The notes beneath the pieces are model-generated. The model worked only from the letters and a program-made list of their open reading frames with translations, was not told the origin of the DNA and searched no databases. From NCBI RefSeq assembly GCF_010730195.1, contig NZ_AP022613.1, forward strand, positions 2,914,001 to 2,978,000: a stretch of 64,000 nucleotides of DNA, written 5' to 3'. The first letter of the stretch is position 1. Each line of letters starts with the position of its first letter. The translations under genes were made by a program, and so were the position numbers. This document shows, one piece after another, positions 41,151 to 50,124 of this stretch. This DNA comes from Mycobacterium conspicuum. Its GTDB lineage: Bacteria; Actinomycetota; Actinomycetes; Mycobacteriales; Mycobacteriaceae.

Positions 41151-42422
41151 TTATTGCGCGACGGGGCATTTCGCAGCCCCACTGCCTTGATAGTCGACCT
41201 GCCAGTGCTTGATCCCGTTGAGCCAGCCGGAGCGCAGCCGTTCGGGTTTGGCCAGTGGTTCCAGGTTCGGCATGGTGTCGGCGATCGCGTTGAACATCAA
41301 GTCTATCGTCATCCGCGCCAGGTTGGCCCCGATGCAGTAGTGCGCGCCGGTGCCGCCGAAGCCGACATGCGGGTTGGGGTCACGCAAAATGTTGAACGTG
41401 AACGGGTCGTCGAACACTTCCTCGTCGAAATTCGCTGAGCGGTAGACCATTACCACCCGCTGACCCTTCTTGATCTGAACGCCGGACAGCTCGTAGTCCA
41501 CCAGCGCGGTGCGCTGGAACGACGTGACCGGGGTGGCCCACCGGACGATCTCGTCGGCCGTGGTGGCGGGGCGCTCGCGCTTGTACAACTCCCACTGGTC
41601 GGGGAATTCGGTGAACGCCATCATGCCCTGGGTGATGGAGTTGCGGGTCGTCTCGTTGCCCGCCACCGAGAGCAGGATGACGAAGAAGCCGAACTCGTCG
41701 TCGGAGAGCTTGTGGCCGTCGACGTCGGCCTCGATCAACTTGGTGACGATGTCGTCGCCGGGATTCTGAGCCCGGTCGGCGGCCAGCTGCATGGCGTAGG
41801 TGATCAGTTCCACCGAGGCGCCCATGGCGTCATTGCGGGCGAATTCGGGGTCCTGGTCACCGACCATCTGGTTGGACCAGTGGAACAGCTTCATCCGGTC
41901 TTCCTGGGGCACTCCCAGCAGGCCGGCGATGGCCTGCAACGGAAGCTCGCACGACACCTGCTCGACGAAGTCGCCGGAGCCTTGCGCCGCCGCGTCGGCC
42001 ACGATGCGTTGGGCCCGCTCGTGCAGATCGTCGCGGAGGCGCTCGACGGCCCGGGGCGTGAAGCCTCGGGAGATGATCTTGCGCAGGTGGGTGTGCTGCG
42101 GCGCGTCCATGTTGAGCAGCACGAACTTGCCGGTGTCGCGCTGTTCACGCACCGTGCCCTCGCGGTAGCGCGGCAACGCGGTGTTCTCCAGACTCGAGAA
42201 GACGTCGCTGCGCCGGGAGATTTCCTTGACGTCCTTGTGTTTGGACACCACCCAGAAGCCGCCGTCGTCGAAGCCGCCGACGCCGTCGGGTTGCTCGTTC
42301 CACCAGATCGGCGCGGTGCGGCGCAGCTCGGCAAGTTCTTCGACCGGCAAGCGTTCGGCATGGATGTCTGGGTCGGTGAAGTCGAAGCCGGGAGGCAGAT
42401 TGGGGGTTGGCATGCGGGCCAC
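41151..42422 (-). CDS. CYP125-family cytochrome P450
   Basis: 423 residues. Very similar throughout to M. tuberculosis CYP125 (Rv3545c), the cholesterol C26/C27 monooxygenase: NLPPGFDFTDPDIHAERLPV, ELPLQAIAGLLGVPQEDR, VAGNETTRNSITQGMMAF (I helix), DEIVRWATP (ExxR) and FGGTGAHYCIGANLARM with the haem Cys. The location is away from the Rv3545c locus, so this is likely a CYP125 paralogue. A KstR-like box lies 107 bp upstream. Confidence 0.93.
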   Translation of the reverse strand: MARMPTPNLPPGFDFTDPDIHAERLPVEELAELRRTAPIWWNEQPDGVGGFDDGGFWVVSKHKDVKEISRRSDVFSSLENTALPRYREGTVREQRDTGKFVLLNMDAPQHTHLRKIISRGFTPRAVERLRDDLHERAQRIVADAAAQGSGDFVEQVSCELPLQAIAGLLGVPQEDRMKLFHWSNQMVGDQDPEFARNDAMGASVELITYAMQLAADRAQNPGDDIVTKLIEADVDGHKLSDDEFGFFVILLSVAGNETTRNSITQGMMAFTEFPDQWELYKRERPATTADEIVRWATPVTSFQRTALVDYELSGVQIKKGQRVVMVYRSANFDEEVFDDPFTFNILRDPNPHVGFGGTGAHYCIGANLARMTIDLMFNAIADTMPNLEPLAKPERLRSGWLNGIKHWQVDYQGSGAAKCPVAQ

Positions 42423-42529
42423 TCCTCGATACGAATCCGTCTAGTTGTCTTTCAGTGCCAAATAAACCATTGGTACGCCCCAGTTGGGAAGCGTTAGAGC
42501 AAGATCGGCGAAGCCGAATTGGAACGTGT

Positions 42530-42543
42530 TCAGGTTCGACGGT
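42530..42543. promoter_or_regulatory. KstR-like operator upstream of the CYP125-type gene
   Basis: TGGAACGTGTTCAG fits the KstR consensus TnnAACnnGTTnnA except for the last base. It contains an AACnnGTT core with near-perfect symmetry. It lies in the 205-bp divergent gap between the P450 (start 42422) and the Rv1891-like gene (start 42628), and could serve either. Confidence 0.6.
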
Positions 42544-42627
42544 CTTGTGGCGCGCCCCGCAACGATTAAGCTTTGTTCCAGGTCACCGGCCGGTATGGGC
42601 CGCACGGCACGACAGCGAGGGTGGGAC

Positions 42628-43035
42628 ATGATTCGCGAACTACTCGCCAGCACAACGATTACGGGGGCGATCACGGGCGGCGCGGTCGGCCTGGCGCCGG
42701 TCGCGGCCGCCTACGAGGGCGACGTACCGGGCATGAACCCGCAAGCGTCGCTGGGCGCGCCGTGCGACAACTACGAGCGCTTCATCTTCGGGCGCGGGCC
42801 CAGCGGCCAAGCCGAAGCGTGCCACTTCCCACCACCCAATCAGTTCCCGGCAGCGACCGTCGGCTACTGGGTGATCTCCTACCCCCTGTACGGAGTGCAG
42901 CAGACTGGCGCGCCCTGCCCGGGCCCGCAAAGCGCGGCACAGACCCCCGACGGGCTGCCGATGCTGTGCCTGGGCGCCCAGGGCTGGCAGCCGGGCTGGT
43001 TCACCGGGGCAGGGTTCTTCCCGCCGTCCGGTTAA
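42628..43035 (+). CDS. Secreted Cys-containing protein (Rv1891 orthologue)
   Basis: 135 residues, equal to Rv1891. Signal peptide of about 27 residues (MIRELLASTTITGAITGGAV, LAPVAAA). The mature part has four Cys (APCDNYE, AEACHFP, GAPCPGP and MLCLGAQ), suggesting two disulfides, and several Pro-Trp/Gly turns. No known domain. Followed after 9 bp by a membrane protein gene. Confidence 0.8.
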   Translation: MIRELLASTTITGAITGGAVGLAPVAAAYEGDVPGMNPQASLGAPCDNYERFIFGRGPSGQAEACHFPPPNQFPAATVGYWVISYPLYGVQQTGAPCPGPQSAAQTPDGLPMLCLGAQGWQPGWFTGAGFFPPSG

Positions 43036-43044
43036 CTCGATGAC

Positions 43045-43338
43045 ATGAGCGCCGACGGGCCAGTGCAATCACCAGTTCCACGCTGGCTGCGGCTCGTCCT
43101 GGCCTCTGATCGCGCCGGCTCGGCGTGGTACATCGGCACGGGCTTCTTTTTCGCACCGGTGCTCGCGGTGCTGTCGCCGTGGCCGACGGTCACTGCCGTG
43201 CTGTGGGCACTCATCGCGCTGGCCGGTTTGGTGCTCGGCCTGCTCGGAATCGCGATGGCCGTCGGGTTGGCGCGAATACTGCGCTCCGGCAAGGAGATAC
43301 CCGAGGAGTACTGGCTCTCTCTCATTCACTCCCGTTGA
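43045..43338 (+). CDS. Small membrane protein (Rv1892 orthologue)
   Basis: 97 residues with two membrane helices: YIGTGFFFAPVLAVLS and TVTAVLWALIALAGLVLGLL. It sits 9 bp after the secreted Rv1891-like gene, as in M. tuberculosis, so the two are probably co-transcribed. Function unknown. Confidence 0.82.
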   Translation: MSADGPVQSPVPRWLRLVLASDRAGSAWYIGTGFFFAPVLAVLSPWPTVTAVLWALIALAGLVLGLLGIAMAVGLARILRSGKEIPEEYWLSLIHSR

Positions 43339-43496
43339 CCTGGCCTTCACCAGACACGGCGAAGATATCCCCGCCCTGCTTGCCTCACCAGGCCGCGTGA
43401 TGTGTTCCAAAGGCGTGTGGAGCAACTGGCACCGGCCGTAGCTCCCCTGAACCTGGCCAGTTGGTATGTCCCAGGTGGCGTGGCGGCAAAGGGCGT

Positions 43497-44856
43497 CTAG
43501 TGGCCCTGCGCCCCTTCTTGGCCGAACAGCAGTCCGCCAGCGCCGCCGGCTCCTGGCTTACCTGGAGGCGTGCCCGTTCCCGCGTCACCACCGTCGCCGC
43601 CGTTGCCGATCAACCCGGCGTCGCCTCCATCGCCTCCGTCGCCCCCATTGTCCGGACTGTTACCACCGCCGCCACCGGCGCCGCCGCTGCCGAACAGTCG
43701 GGCGTCGCCTCCATCGCCTCCGACGCCGCCCGCGAAAGTACCGCCACCACCGTCACCACCGGCGCCGCCGTTGCCGATCAACCCGGCTGTGCCACCGTCA
43801 CCGCCGACACCACCGGTTTGTCCTAGATTGCCCATACCGCCCGCACCGCCAGTGCCGAACAGGAACCCGGCATTGCCGCCGTCGCCACCGTCACCGGCGT
43901 TCATGCCTGGGCCCCCCGGCCCCGCCGTGACCGCCATTGCCGCCGAGGATCCCACCGTTGCCGCCGACGCCGCCGAGGCCGCCGCCGTTGGAACCGTCTC
44001 CGCCGCTTCCGCCGGCACCGCCGGACCCCCAAAGCCTGCCAGCACCACCGTTGCCCCCGGCGCCGCCGACGTCGCTGTCGCCGTCGCCGCCGCCGCCGCC
44101 CGCACCGCCTGCACCGCCGAACGTGCCGGCGTTGCCGCCGTTGCCGCCATGCCCGCCACTGTCGGCCCCTTCTCCGCCCGCGCCGCCCCTTCCGCCGTTA
44201 CCGAACAACCCGGCCGAACCGCCATTGCCGCCCACATGGCCGTCACCCAGCACGGTCTCGTCGGCCGCCCCGCCGTTACCGCCGTTGCCGACCAGGACCC
44301 CGCCCGCCCCGCCGCGACCGCCGTCGGCGGTCAAGCCGCCCTTGCCGCCGTTGCCGCCGTTGCCGATCAGCCCGGCGTCCCCGCCGTTACCGCCAGCCTG
44401 GCCGGTGTGCCCGGTGGCACCGTTGCCGCCGTTGCCCCAAATCAACCCGCCATCGCCACCATCGGCGCCGAGGGCCGCTCCGTTGGCGCCGTTGCCAAAC
44501 AGCGCACGCCCGGTCAGCAACAGGAACGGCGAAAACGGCGCACCACCGACATCCGTAAACGCCGCCACCGACGCGTTAACCGCCTCCGCGGCCGAATACA
44601 AATGACCACCTGCGCCCAGCGCCTGCACGAACGCACTGTGAAACAGCCTTGCCTGAGCGCTCAACGCCTGAAATGTCTGGGCGTGGTTAGAAAGCAGTCC
44701 GGCAATCGCCTCCGACACCTCATCAGCACCGGCGGCCAGCAACTGCGTCGTGGGCAATGCCGCGCCCGCGTTGGCCGCGCTGATGGTCGAACCGATCCGC
44801 GCCAAATCCGATGTCGCTGCCGACACCGCCTCCGGCGCCACAATCACGAGGGACAT
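43497..44856 (-). pseudogene. PE_PGRS protein gene interrupted by a poly-C frameshift
   Basis: ATG 44856 with GGAGG about 6 nt upstream. Residues 1-93 are a PE domain (MSLVIVAPEAVSAATSDLAR), followed by a linker (LLTGRALFGNGANG) and a long PGRS domain of GGxGGx repeats. The frame ends early at 43891 but continues to 43497 in another frame ending LFGQEGAQGH. Removing one C from the CCCCCC run at 43912-43917 restores about 452 residues. The run may be slippage-prone or a sequencing error. Surface-exposed when intact. Confidence 0.85.
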
Positions 44857-45108
44857 CCCTAGCCTCCAATCACTGGCCTGCGAACAACCAGGCATCTACC
44901 TCGATCGTCATTCCCACCACAGCGACGGCACGGCGACCAACCTCGACGTATTTGACATCGGTGGACATCTCATGCTAGGCACCAGCGCCCCGTATTGATA
45001 GGTGGAATTCACAAGACACATCGAATGCCGAAATTCCGCCGCTGTGGGCGCGGTCACGTCAACCGCCGACGTCTAGAGTCGAATCAAGCCAACGAATAGG
45101 AGACCCCG

Positions 45109-45327
45109 ATGGCCTTCAACCCTAAAGATGCCGTCGACGCGGCGAGGGACATCGCGACCAATGCCGTCGAGAAAGCCTCAGACATCGTCGAGCACGCCAG
45201 CGACATCATCCGCGGCGACGTCGCGGGCGGCGCCAGCGGCATCGTCCAGCACTCGATCGACATCGGCACTTACGCGGTGGAACGGACCAAAGAGGTGTTC
45301 ACCGGCAAGGAAGAGGCCGAGGAGTAG
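45109..45327 (+). CDS. Small conserved protein (Rv1893 orthologue)
   Basis: 72 residues, the same length as Rv1893, with AGGAG 9 nt upstream of the ATG. Highly regular amphipathic helix composition (DAVDAARDIATNAVEKASDI, VEHASDIIRGDVAGG) ending acidic (TGKEEAEE); resembles stress-type CsbD-like helical proteins only loosely. Ends 6 bp from the convergent nitronate monooxygenase. Function unknown. Confidence 0.85.
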   Translation: MAFNPKDAVDAARDIATNAVEKASDIVEHASDIIRGDVAGGASGIVQHSIDIGTYAVERTKEVFTGKEEAEE

Positions 45328-45333
45328 CCGACC

Positions 45334-46464
45334 TTAAACGGCGGCGGCCTCGTTGAGTTCGTCCAACCGCGTCGTCGCCTCCAGGTACTCCTGCACCCAG
45401 CGTTCGATGACGGTCGCGCTCTTCTCGACCTTGGTGAACTGCCCGACGACCTGACCGACCGGGTTGAACGCGACGTCGACGGATTCGTTCGGGTACCTGT
45501 TGGTGGCGCGCACCGCCATGCCGGACACCATGTACTGCAGCGGCATGCCCAGCGGCTTGGGGTTGTCCGGCTGCTCCCAGGCCTCGGTCCAGTCGTTGCG
45601 CAGCATCCGGGCCGGCTTGCCGGTGAACGAGCGGCTGCGGACGGTGTCGCGGCTGCCGGCCTTGATGTAGGCCGCCTGCTGCACCGGCGTGTTCGAGGAC
45701 TCCTCGACCATCAACCACTGCGATCCGGTCCAGGCGCCCTGGCAGCCGAGCGCCAGGGCCGCGGCGATCTGCTGGCCGCTGCCAATGCCGCCCGCGCCGA
45801 GGACGGGGAGCGGAGCGACCTCCTTGACCACCTGCGGCCACAGCACAATGGAGCCGACCTCGCCGCAGTGTCCGCCGGCCTCGCCGCCCTGGGCGATGAT
45901 GATGTCGACCCCGGCGTCGGCGTGTTTGCGCGCCTGCGAGGCGGAGCCGCACAGCGCGGCCACCTTCAGCCCGGCCGCGTGGATGTGCTTGATCATCTCG
46001 GCCGGCGGGGTGCCGAGCGCATTGGCGATCATCTTCACCTTCGGGTGCTTGAGCGCGACCTCGACCTGGGGTGTGGCGGTCGCCTCGGTCCACCCCAGCA
46101 ACTGCAGGGTGTCGCCGTCGCTGTCCTCGACCGGCACGCCGTGATCGGCGAGGATCTTCTTGCCGAAATCCAGATGTTCCTGCGGCACCATCTTGCGCAG
46201 CGTCTCGGCGAGCTCCTCGGCCGACAGGTGGGAGTCCATGCCCTCGTATTTGTTCGGGATGACGATGTCGACGCCATAGGAGTGGTCGCCGATGTTCTCG
46301 TCGATCCAGTTGAGCTCGATCTCGAGTTGTTCGGGTGTGAACCCGACGGCCCCGAGCACGCCGAAACCACCGGCCTTGCTGACCGCGACGACGACATCGC
46401 GGCAGTGGGTGAAGGCGAAGATCGGAAACTCGATGCCGAGTTCGTCGCAGATGGCGGTGTGCAT
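45334..46464 (-). CDS. Nitronate monooxygenase / 2-nitropropane dioxygenase family (Rv1894c orthologue)
   Basis: FMN-dependent TIM-barrel enzyme that oxidises alkyl nitronates or a related substrate. 376 residues, as in Rv1894c. Motifs: FPIFAFTHCRDVVVAVSKAGGFGVLG at the start, VDIIIAQGGEAGGHCGEVG (phosphate loop and candidate catalytic His), and VLGAGGIGSGQQIAAALALG. Preceded by a perfect KstR consensus box, suggesting a role in sterol use. Confidence 0.93.
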   Translation of the reverse strand: MHTAICDELGIEFPIFAFTHCRDVVVAVSKAGGFGVLGAVGFTPEQLEIELNWIDENIGDHSYGVDIVIPNKYEGMDSHLSAEELAETLRKMVPQEHLDFGKKILADHGVPVEDSDGDTLQLLGWTEATATPQVEVALKHPKVKMIANALGTPPAEMIKHIHAAGLKVAALCGSASQARKHADAGVDIIIAQGGEAGGHCGEVGSIVLWPQVVKEVAPLPVLGAGGIGSGQQIAAALALGCQGAWTGSQWLMVEESSNTPVQQAAYIKAGSRDTVRSRSFTGKPARMLRNDWTEAWEQPDNPKPLGMPLQYMVSGMAVRATNRYPNESVDVAFNPVGQVVGQFTKVEKSATVIERWVQEYLEATTRLDELNEAAAV

Positions 46465-46490
46465 GCCTGCTCCTGGGCGCTCGCAGAAAC

Positions 46491-46504
46491 TGAAACGTGT
46501 TCTA
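46491..46504. promoter_or_regulatory. KstR operator upstream of the nitronate monooxygenase gene
   Basis: TGAAACGTGTTCTA matches the KstR consensus TnnAACnnGTTnnA at all defined positions. It lies within a wider AAACT...AGTTT dyad, 27 bp upstream of the start at 46464. I recall the M. tuberculosis orthologue Rv1894c as a KstR-regulated gene. Confidence 0.85.
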
Positions 46505-46539
46505 GTTTAGTACGCGCGGACTGGGGATGGCCAGACAGG

Positions 46540-46995
46540 TCAGATCGCCAGGCTGTGCGCGGCCCACAGCACCAGGAACGCGAGCATGCTGCTAGCGCAG
46601 ACGACGTGATCTCGGCAGATGGCGCGCGCGAGACGGGATTGTTCGCGTGCATCGTCGGTGCGCCGCCCCAGGCGAACCGCGGAGGGCACCGTGCGCGTGA
46701 GCGCCAGCAGTATCGGTACCGCGGCCAGAATCGCCGAGGTGGTCAACAACCAGCCGGGCTCGTGTCCGCGGACGGCCTGAAACCCCAACGCGCCCAACAA
46801 GATCAGCATGACGAGAACGATCAGCCGGCTCATCGGCCGCGAGGTGGTGGTCGCCCTACGGTAGTAGGCGGCAATGGAATCGAGGACGGGTTCGGGGACG
46901 TCGATGCGGTGCCGGAGCACCTGAACGTCGAAAATGAGGTCCATCCACAACACGGCGAGCAGGAATGAACTGCACGCCGTCAGCACTGGGGCCAT
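46540..46995 (-). CDS. Integral membrane protein, unknown function
   Basis: 151 residues from ATG 46995 with AGGAGG 8 nt upstream (GTG 47004 overlaps that site). Four predicted membrane helices: APVLTACSSFLLAVLWMDLIF, RLIVLVMLILLGALGF, WLLTTSAILAAVPILLAL and VCASSMLAFLVLWAAH. A basic loop (RRATTTSRPMSR, RLGRRTDDAREQ) faces the cytoplasm. No known family. Divergent from the Baeyer-Villiger gene. Confidence 0.78.
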   Translation of the reverse strand: MAPVLTACSSFLLAVLWMDLIFDVQVLRHRIDVPEPVLDSIAAYYRRATTTSRPMSRLIVLVMLILLGALGFQAVRGHEPGWLLTTSAILAAVPILLALTRTVPSAVRLGRRTDDAREQSRLARAICRDHVVCASSMLAFLVLWAAHSLAI

Positions 46996-47127
46996 AGCGC
47001 TCACCTCCTTCCGGTAGCGCGGCCAGCAGAGGCCGAAGCTTGAGCGCGCTCGAGGACGGGATCACCCGCGATTCTGCAAGCAATAACCTTGATCGGCCGC
47101 GCGGCTACGCGGTAGCGTAGTGCTGCC

Positions 47128-47154
47128 AATTACGAAACTAGGAGTAGCGTAATT
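47128..47154. promoter_or_regulatory. Inverted repeat over the ribosome site of the Baeyer-Villiger gene
   Basis: AATTACG (47128-47134) and CGTAATT (47148-47154) are exact complements flanking AGGAG, and the second arm ends 2 bp before the ATG. It could be a repressor operator (TetR-like spacing) or an RNA hairpin hiding the ribosome site. Confidence 0.5.
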
Positions 47155-47156
47155 CG

Positions 47157-49088
47157 ATGCGCAGCCGTTACGCCGGTCAGCCCTTCACCACGCCAACAGA
47201 CGAGATCGCGGCCGCGCTGGAGGATGTCAGCATTCCCACACTGCTGCTGTCGCTCGTCCACATCACCGGCGACCCCCGATTCATCCGCGACTTCAAGCAG
47301 ATGGGCGTCTTCCTGAACGAGGTGCAAGGGTTCATGTCGGAGGAGGAGAAGGCCCGGGCGCGCGCCGAAGCCCTGGCGGTGATCACCGACTACCGGGACC
47401 GCGGTTGCCCCGAACCCGAACCGCTCAACGCCGAACTCATCCGGGAAATGATGGACTGGGCGGCCTGCGAGCACGTGCCCGACGACTACGTTCCGTTGAT
47501 TTGCGAGGAGCTGGACCTCGAGGGCGTCGACCCTCGCCGGCCGGCTGCCCTGCCCACCGAACGCACGGATGACCTCCCGGTACTGGTGATCGGATGCGGC
47601 GAATCGGGCATCCTGGCGGGAATCCGGTTGAAACAGGCCAACATCGGCTTCACCATCGTGGAGAAGAATCCGGGGCCGGGCGGAACATGGTGGGAGAACA
47701 GCTATCCCGGGGCCCGGGTGGACGTCGCGAACCATTTCTATTGCTACAGCTTTGAACCGAACAACGACTGGACGCATTTCTTCGCCGAGCAGTACGAACT
47801 GCGCGACTACTTCACCAAGGTGATCGACAAGCACGACTTGGCCGAGCACATCCGGTGGAACACCGAGGTGCTCGGGACCGAGTGGAACGACGACGACGGT
47901 ATCTGGACGGTGTCGCTGCGCTCGGCCGACGGCCAGACCAGCACGGTAACCGCGCGGGCCGTCATCACCGCGGTCGGTCAGCTCAATCGGCCACACATTC
48001 CCGAGATCCCCGGCGCCGACACGTTCGAGGGTCCGTCGTTTCATTCGGCGGCCTGGGATCACTCGGTGGACCTGACCGGCAAGCGGGTCGCGCTGATCGG
48101 GGCCGGCGCCAGCGGCTTTCAGATCGCCCCGGCGATCGCGGACAGCGTCGAGCACCTCACCGTATTCCAGCGCACCGCCCAGTGGATGTTCCCCAACCCG
48201 ATGTATCACGACGAGGTCGGCGACGGTGTGCGCTGGGCAATGGCGCACCTGCCGTTCTACGGTCGCTGGTACCGGTTCCTGGTGCTGTGGCCCGGGTCCG
48301 ACAAGGGTCTCGACGCCGCCGAGAGCGATCCGAACTACGCCGACCAGGACCACGCGGTCAGCGACATCAACGCCGGCGCCCACATGATGTTCTCGCAGTG
48401 GATCACCAGCCAGATCGGCGAAGGGAACGAGCTGCTGGCCAAGGTCATGCCCGACTATCCCGCGTGCGGCAAGCGGACGTTGCAGGACAACGGCAGCTGG
48501 CTGCAGACACTGCAACGCGACAACGTGGAACTGGTCCGCACTCCGATTCGTCAGATCACCGCCCGCAGCGTAGTCACCAATGACGGGGTGACACACGACG
48601 CGGACGTCATCGTCTATGCCACCGGCTTCCGGCACACCGATGTGCTGTGGCCACTGAAAGTGACCGGCCGCAACGGAATTGACCTGCACGAAATGTGGGG
48701 GAGCCGACCGTACGCCTACCTCGGCATCACCGTGCCGCATTTCCCGAACTTCTTCATCATCTACGGGCCAGGAACGCATCTCGCGCACGGCGGCAGCCTC
48801 ATCTTTCAGTCCGAACTGCAGATGCGTTACGTCGACCAGTGTTTGGCACGACTGTCCGACCCCACAGTGCACTCGATGGAACCGACGGCCGAAGCCGCCG
48901 TCGACTGGCACCAGCGGACACAGACCCAAATCAAGAAAATGGTGTGGGCGCATCCCGCGGTCAAGCACTCCTACTTCAAGAACGCCGACGGGGAGATCCA
49001 CACCGTCAGTCCATGGCGGCTCAACGAATACTGGGCCGCGGTACGCGAGCCCGACTGGTCACAGTTGGTAATCCGAGACAGAAAGTGA
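47157..49088 (+). CDS. Type I Baeyer-Villiger monooxygenase, HAPMO-like
   Basis: FAD/NADPH enzyme inserting oxygen next to a ketone. 643 residues. An N-terminal extension of about 130 residues, as in 4-hydroxyacetophenone monooxygenase, precedes the FAD loop VIGCGESGI. The BVMO fingerprint FEGPSFHSAAWD (FxGxxxHxxxW) and the second nucleotide loop LIGAGASGFQ follow, then VIVYATGF near the C-terminus. Substrate unknown. The dehydrogenase 10 bp downstream probably supplies the ketone by oxidising the matching alcohol. Confidence 0.93.
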   Translation: MRSRYAGQPFTTPTDEIAAALEDVSIPTLLLSLVHITGDPRFIRDFKQMGVFLNEVQGFMSEEEKARARAEALAVITDYRDRGCPEPEPLNAELIREMMDWAACEHVPDDYVPLICEELDLEGVDPRRPAALPTERTDDLPVLVIGCGESGILAGIRLKQANIGFTIVEKNPGPGGTWWENSYPGARVDVANHFYCYSFEPNNDWTHFFAEQYELRDYFTKVIDKHDLAEHIRWNTEVLGTEWNDDDGIWTVSLRSADGQTSTVTARAVITAVGQLNRPHIPEIPGADTFEGPSFHSAAWDHSVDLTGKRVALIGAGASGFQIAPAIADSVEHLTVFQRTAQWMFPNPMYHDEVGDGVRWAMAHLPFYGRWYRFLVLWPGSDKGLDAAESDPNYADQDHAVSDINAGAHMMFSQWITSQIGEGNELLAKVMPDYPACGKRTLQDNGSWLQTLQRDNVELVRTPIRQITARSVVTNDGVTHDADVIVYATGFRHTDVLWPLKVTGRNGIDLHEMWGSRPYAYLGITVPHFPNFFIIYGPGTHLAHGGSLIFQSELQMRYVDQCLARLSDPTVHSMEPTAEAAVDWHQRTQTQIKKMVWAHPAVKHSYFKNADGEIHTVSPWRLNEYWAAVREPDWSQLVIRDRK

Positions 49089-49098
49089 GCACGCCGCC

Positions 49099-50124
49099 AT
49101 GCGCTCAGTAGTTGTTGACGGACCGCGCAGCATCAGCATCGAAAACCGGCCCGATCCAACACTTTCCGGCCCCGACGGGGCGATCGTCGAAGTCACGGCG
49201 GCCGGCATCTGCGGATCCGACCTGCACTTCTACGAGGCCGACTTTCCGCTCACCGAGCCGCTGACGGTCGGCCACGAAGCAATCGGCACCGTCGTGGAGA
49301 CCGGGCCGGAGGTGCGCAACGTCAAAGTCGGTGACCAAGTCATGGTGTCGTCGGTGACCGGCTGCGGCGCGTGCGCCGGCTGTGCCACCCGCGATCCGGT
49401 CATGTGCTACAACGGTTTTCAGATTTTCGGCGGCGGCGTGCTGGCCGGGGCGCAGGCTGATCTGCTCGCCGTGCCGGCCGCCGACTTTCAGCTGCTCAAG
49501 ATGCCCGAGGGCATCACCTCCGAACAGGCACTGCTGCTCACCGACAACCTGCCCACCGGCTGGGCGGCGGCGCAGCGCGCCGACATCCCGTTCGGCGGCA
49601 CCGTGGCGGTGATAGGCCTGGGAGCCGTCGGGCTGTGCGCGCTGCGCAGCGCGCTGTTTCAGGGCGCGGCAACGGTCTTCGCCGTCGATCGAGTCGACGG
49701 CCGCCTGGACCGCGCCGCCCGCTGGGGAGCGACGCCGGTCAAGGCGCCGGCGGTGGAGGCCATCCTCGCCGCGACGGGCGGGCGCGGCGCCGACGCGGTG
49801 ATCGACGCCGTCGCCACCGACGCATCCCTGACCGACGCGTTCAACGCGGTACGACCCGGCGGCACGGTCTCGGTCGTCGGCGTGCACGACATGAACCCGT
49901 TTCCGCTCAACGCCCTGGGCTGTTTGATTCGCAGCATCACGCTGCGCATGACCACCGCGCCGGTGCAGCGCACCTGGCCGGAACTGATTCCGCTGCTTCA
50001 GTCCGGCCGGCTCGACGTCGACGGCATCTTCACCACCACACTGCCGTTGGACGACGCGGCCAAAGGTTACGACGTCGCGGGCTCACGCTCCGGCGACAGC
50101 GTCAAGGTCCTTCTGACGCCCTAG
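49099..50124 (+). CDS. Zinc-type alcohol dehydrogenase (MDR family; Rv1895-like)
   Basis: 341 residues. Catalytic zinc motif AAGICGSDLHF, GHEAIGTVV, structural-zinc-like Cys GCGACAGCATRDPVMC, and cofactor loop VIGLGAVGLCAL with an Asp in AVDRVD that favours NAD. It probably pairs with the upstream Baeyer-Villiger enzyme. The last 42 bp overlap the opposite HAD gene. Confidence 0.92.
   Translation: MRSVVVDGPRSISIENRPDPTLSGPDGAIVEVTAAGICGSDLHFYEADFPLTEPLTVGHEAIGTVVETGPEVRNVKVGDQVMVSSVTGCGACAGCATRDPVMCYNGFQIFGGGVLAGAQADLLAVPAADFQLLKMPEGITSEQALLLTDNLPTGWAAAQRADIPFGGTVAVIGLGAVGLCALRSALFQGAATVFAVDRVDGRLDRAARWGATPVKAPAVEAILAATGGRGADAVIDAVATDASLTDAFNAVRPGGTVSVVGVHDMNPFPLNALGCLIRSITLRMTTAPVQRTWPELIPLLQSGRLDVDGIFTTTLPLDDAAKGYDVAGSRSGDSVKVLLTP

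Noticed and set aside
43500..44520. Short repeats considered as a CRISPR array
   Set aside because: Periodic GGN codons of PGRS, with no constant repeat plus unique spacers.
43570..44862. Pro/Ala-rich plus-strand frames across the PE_PGRS gene
   Set aside because: Complement of GGxGGx coding; the minus strand has the PE domain and ribosome site.
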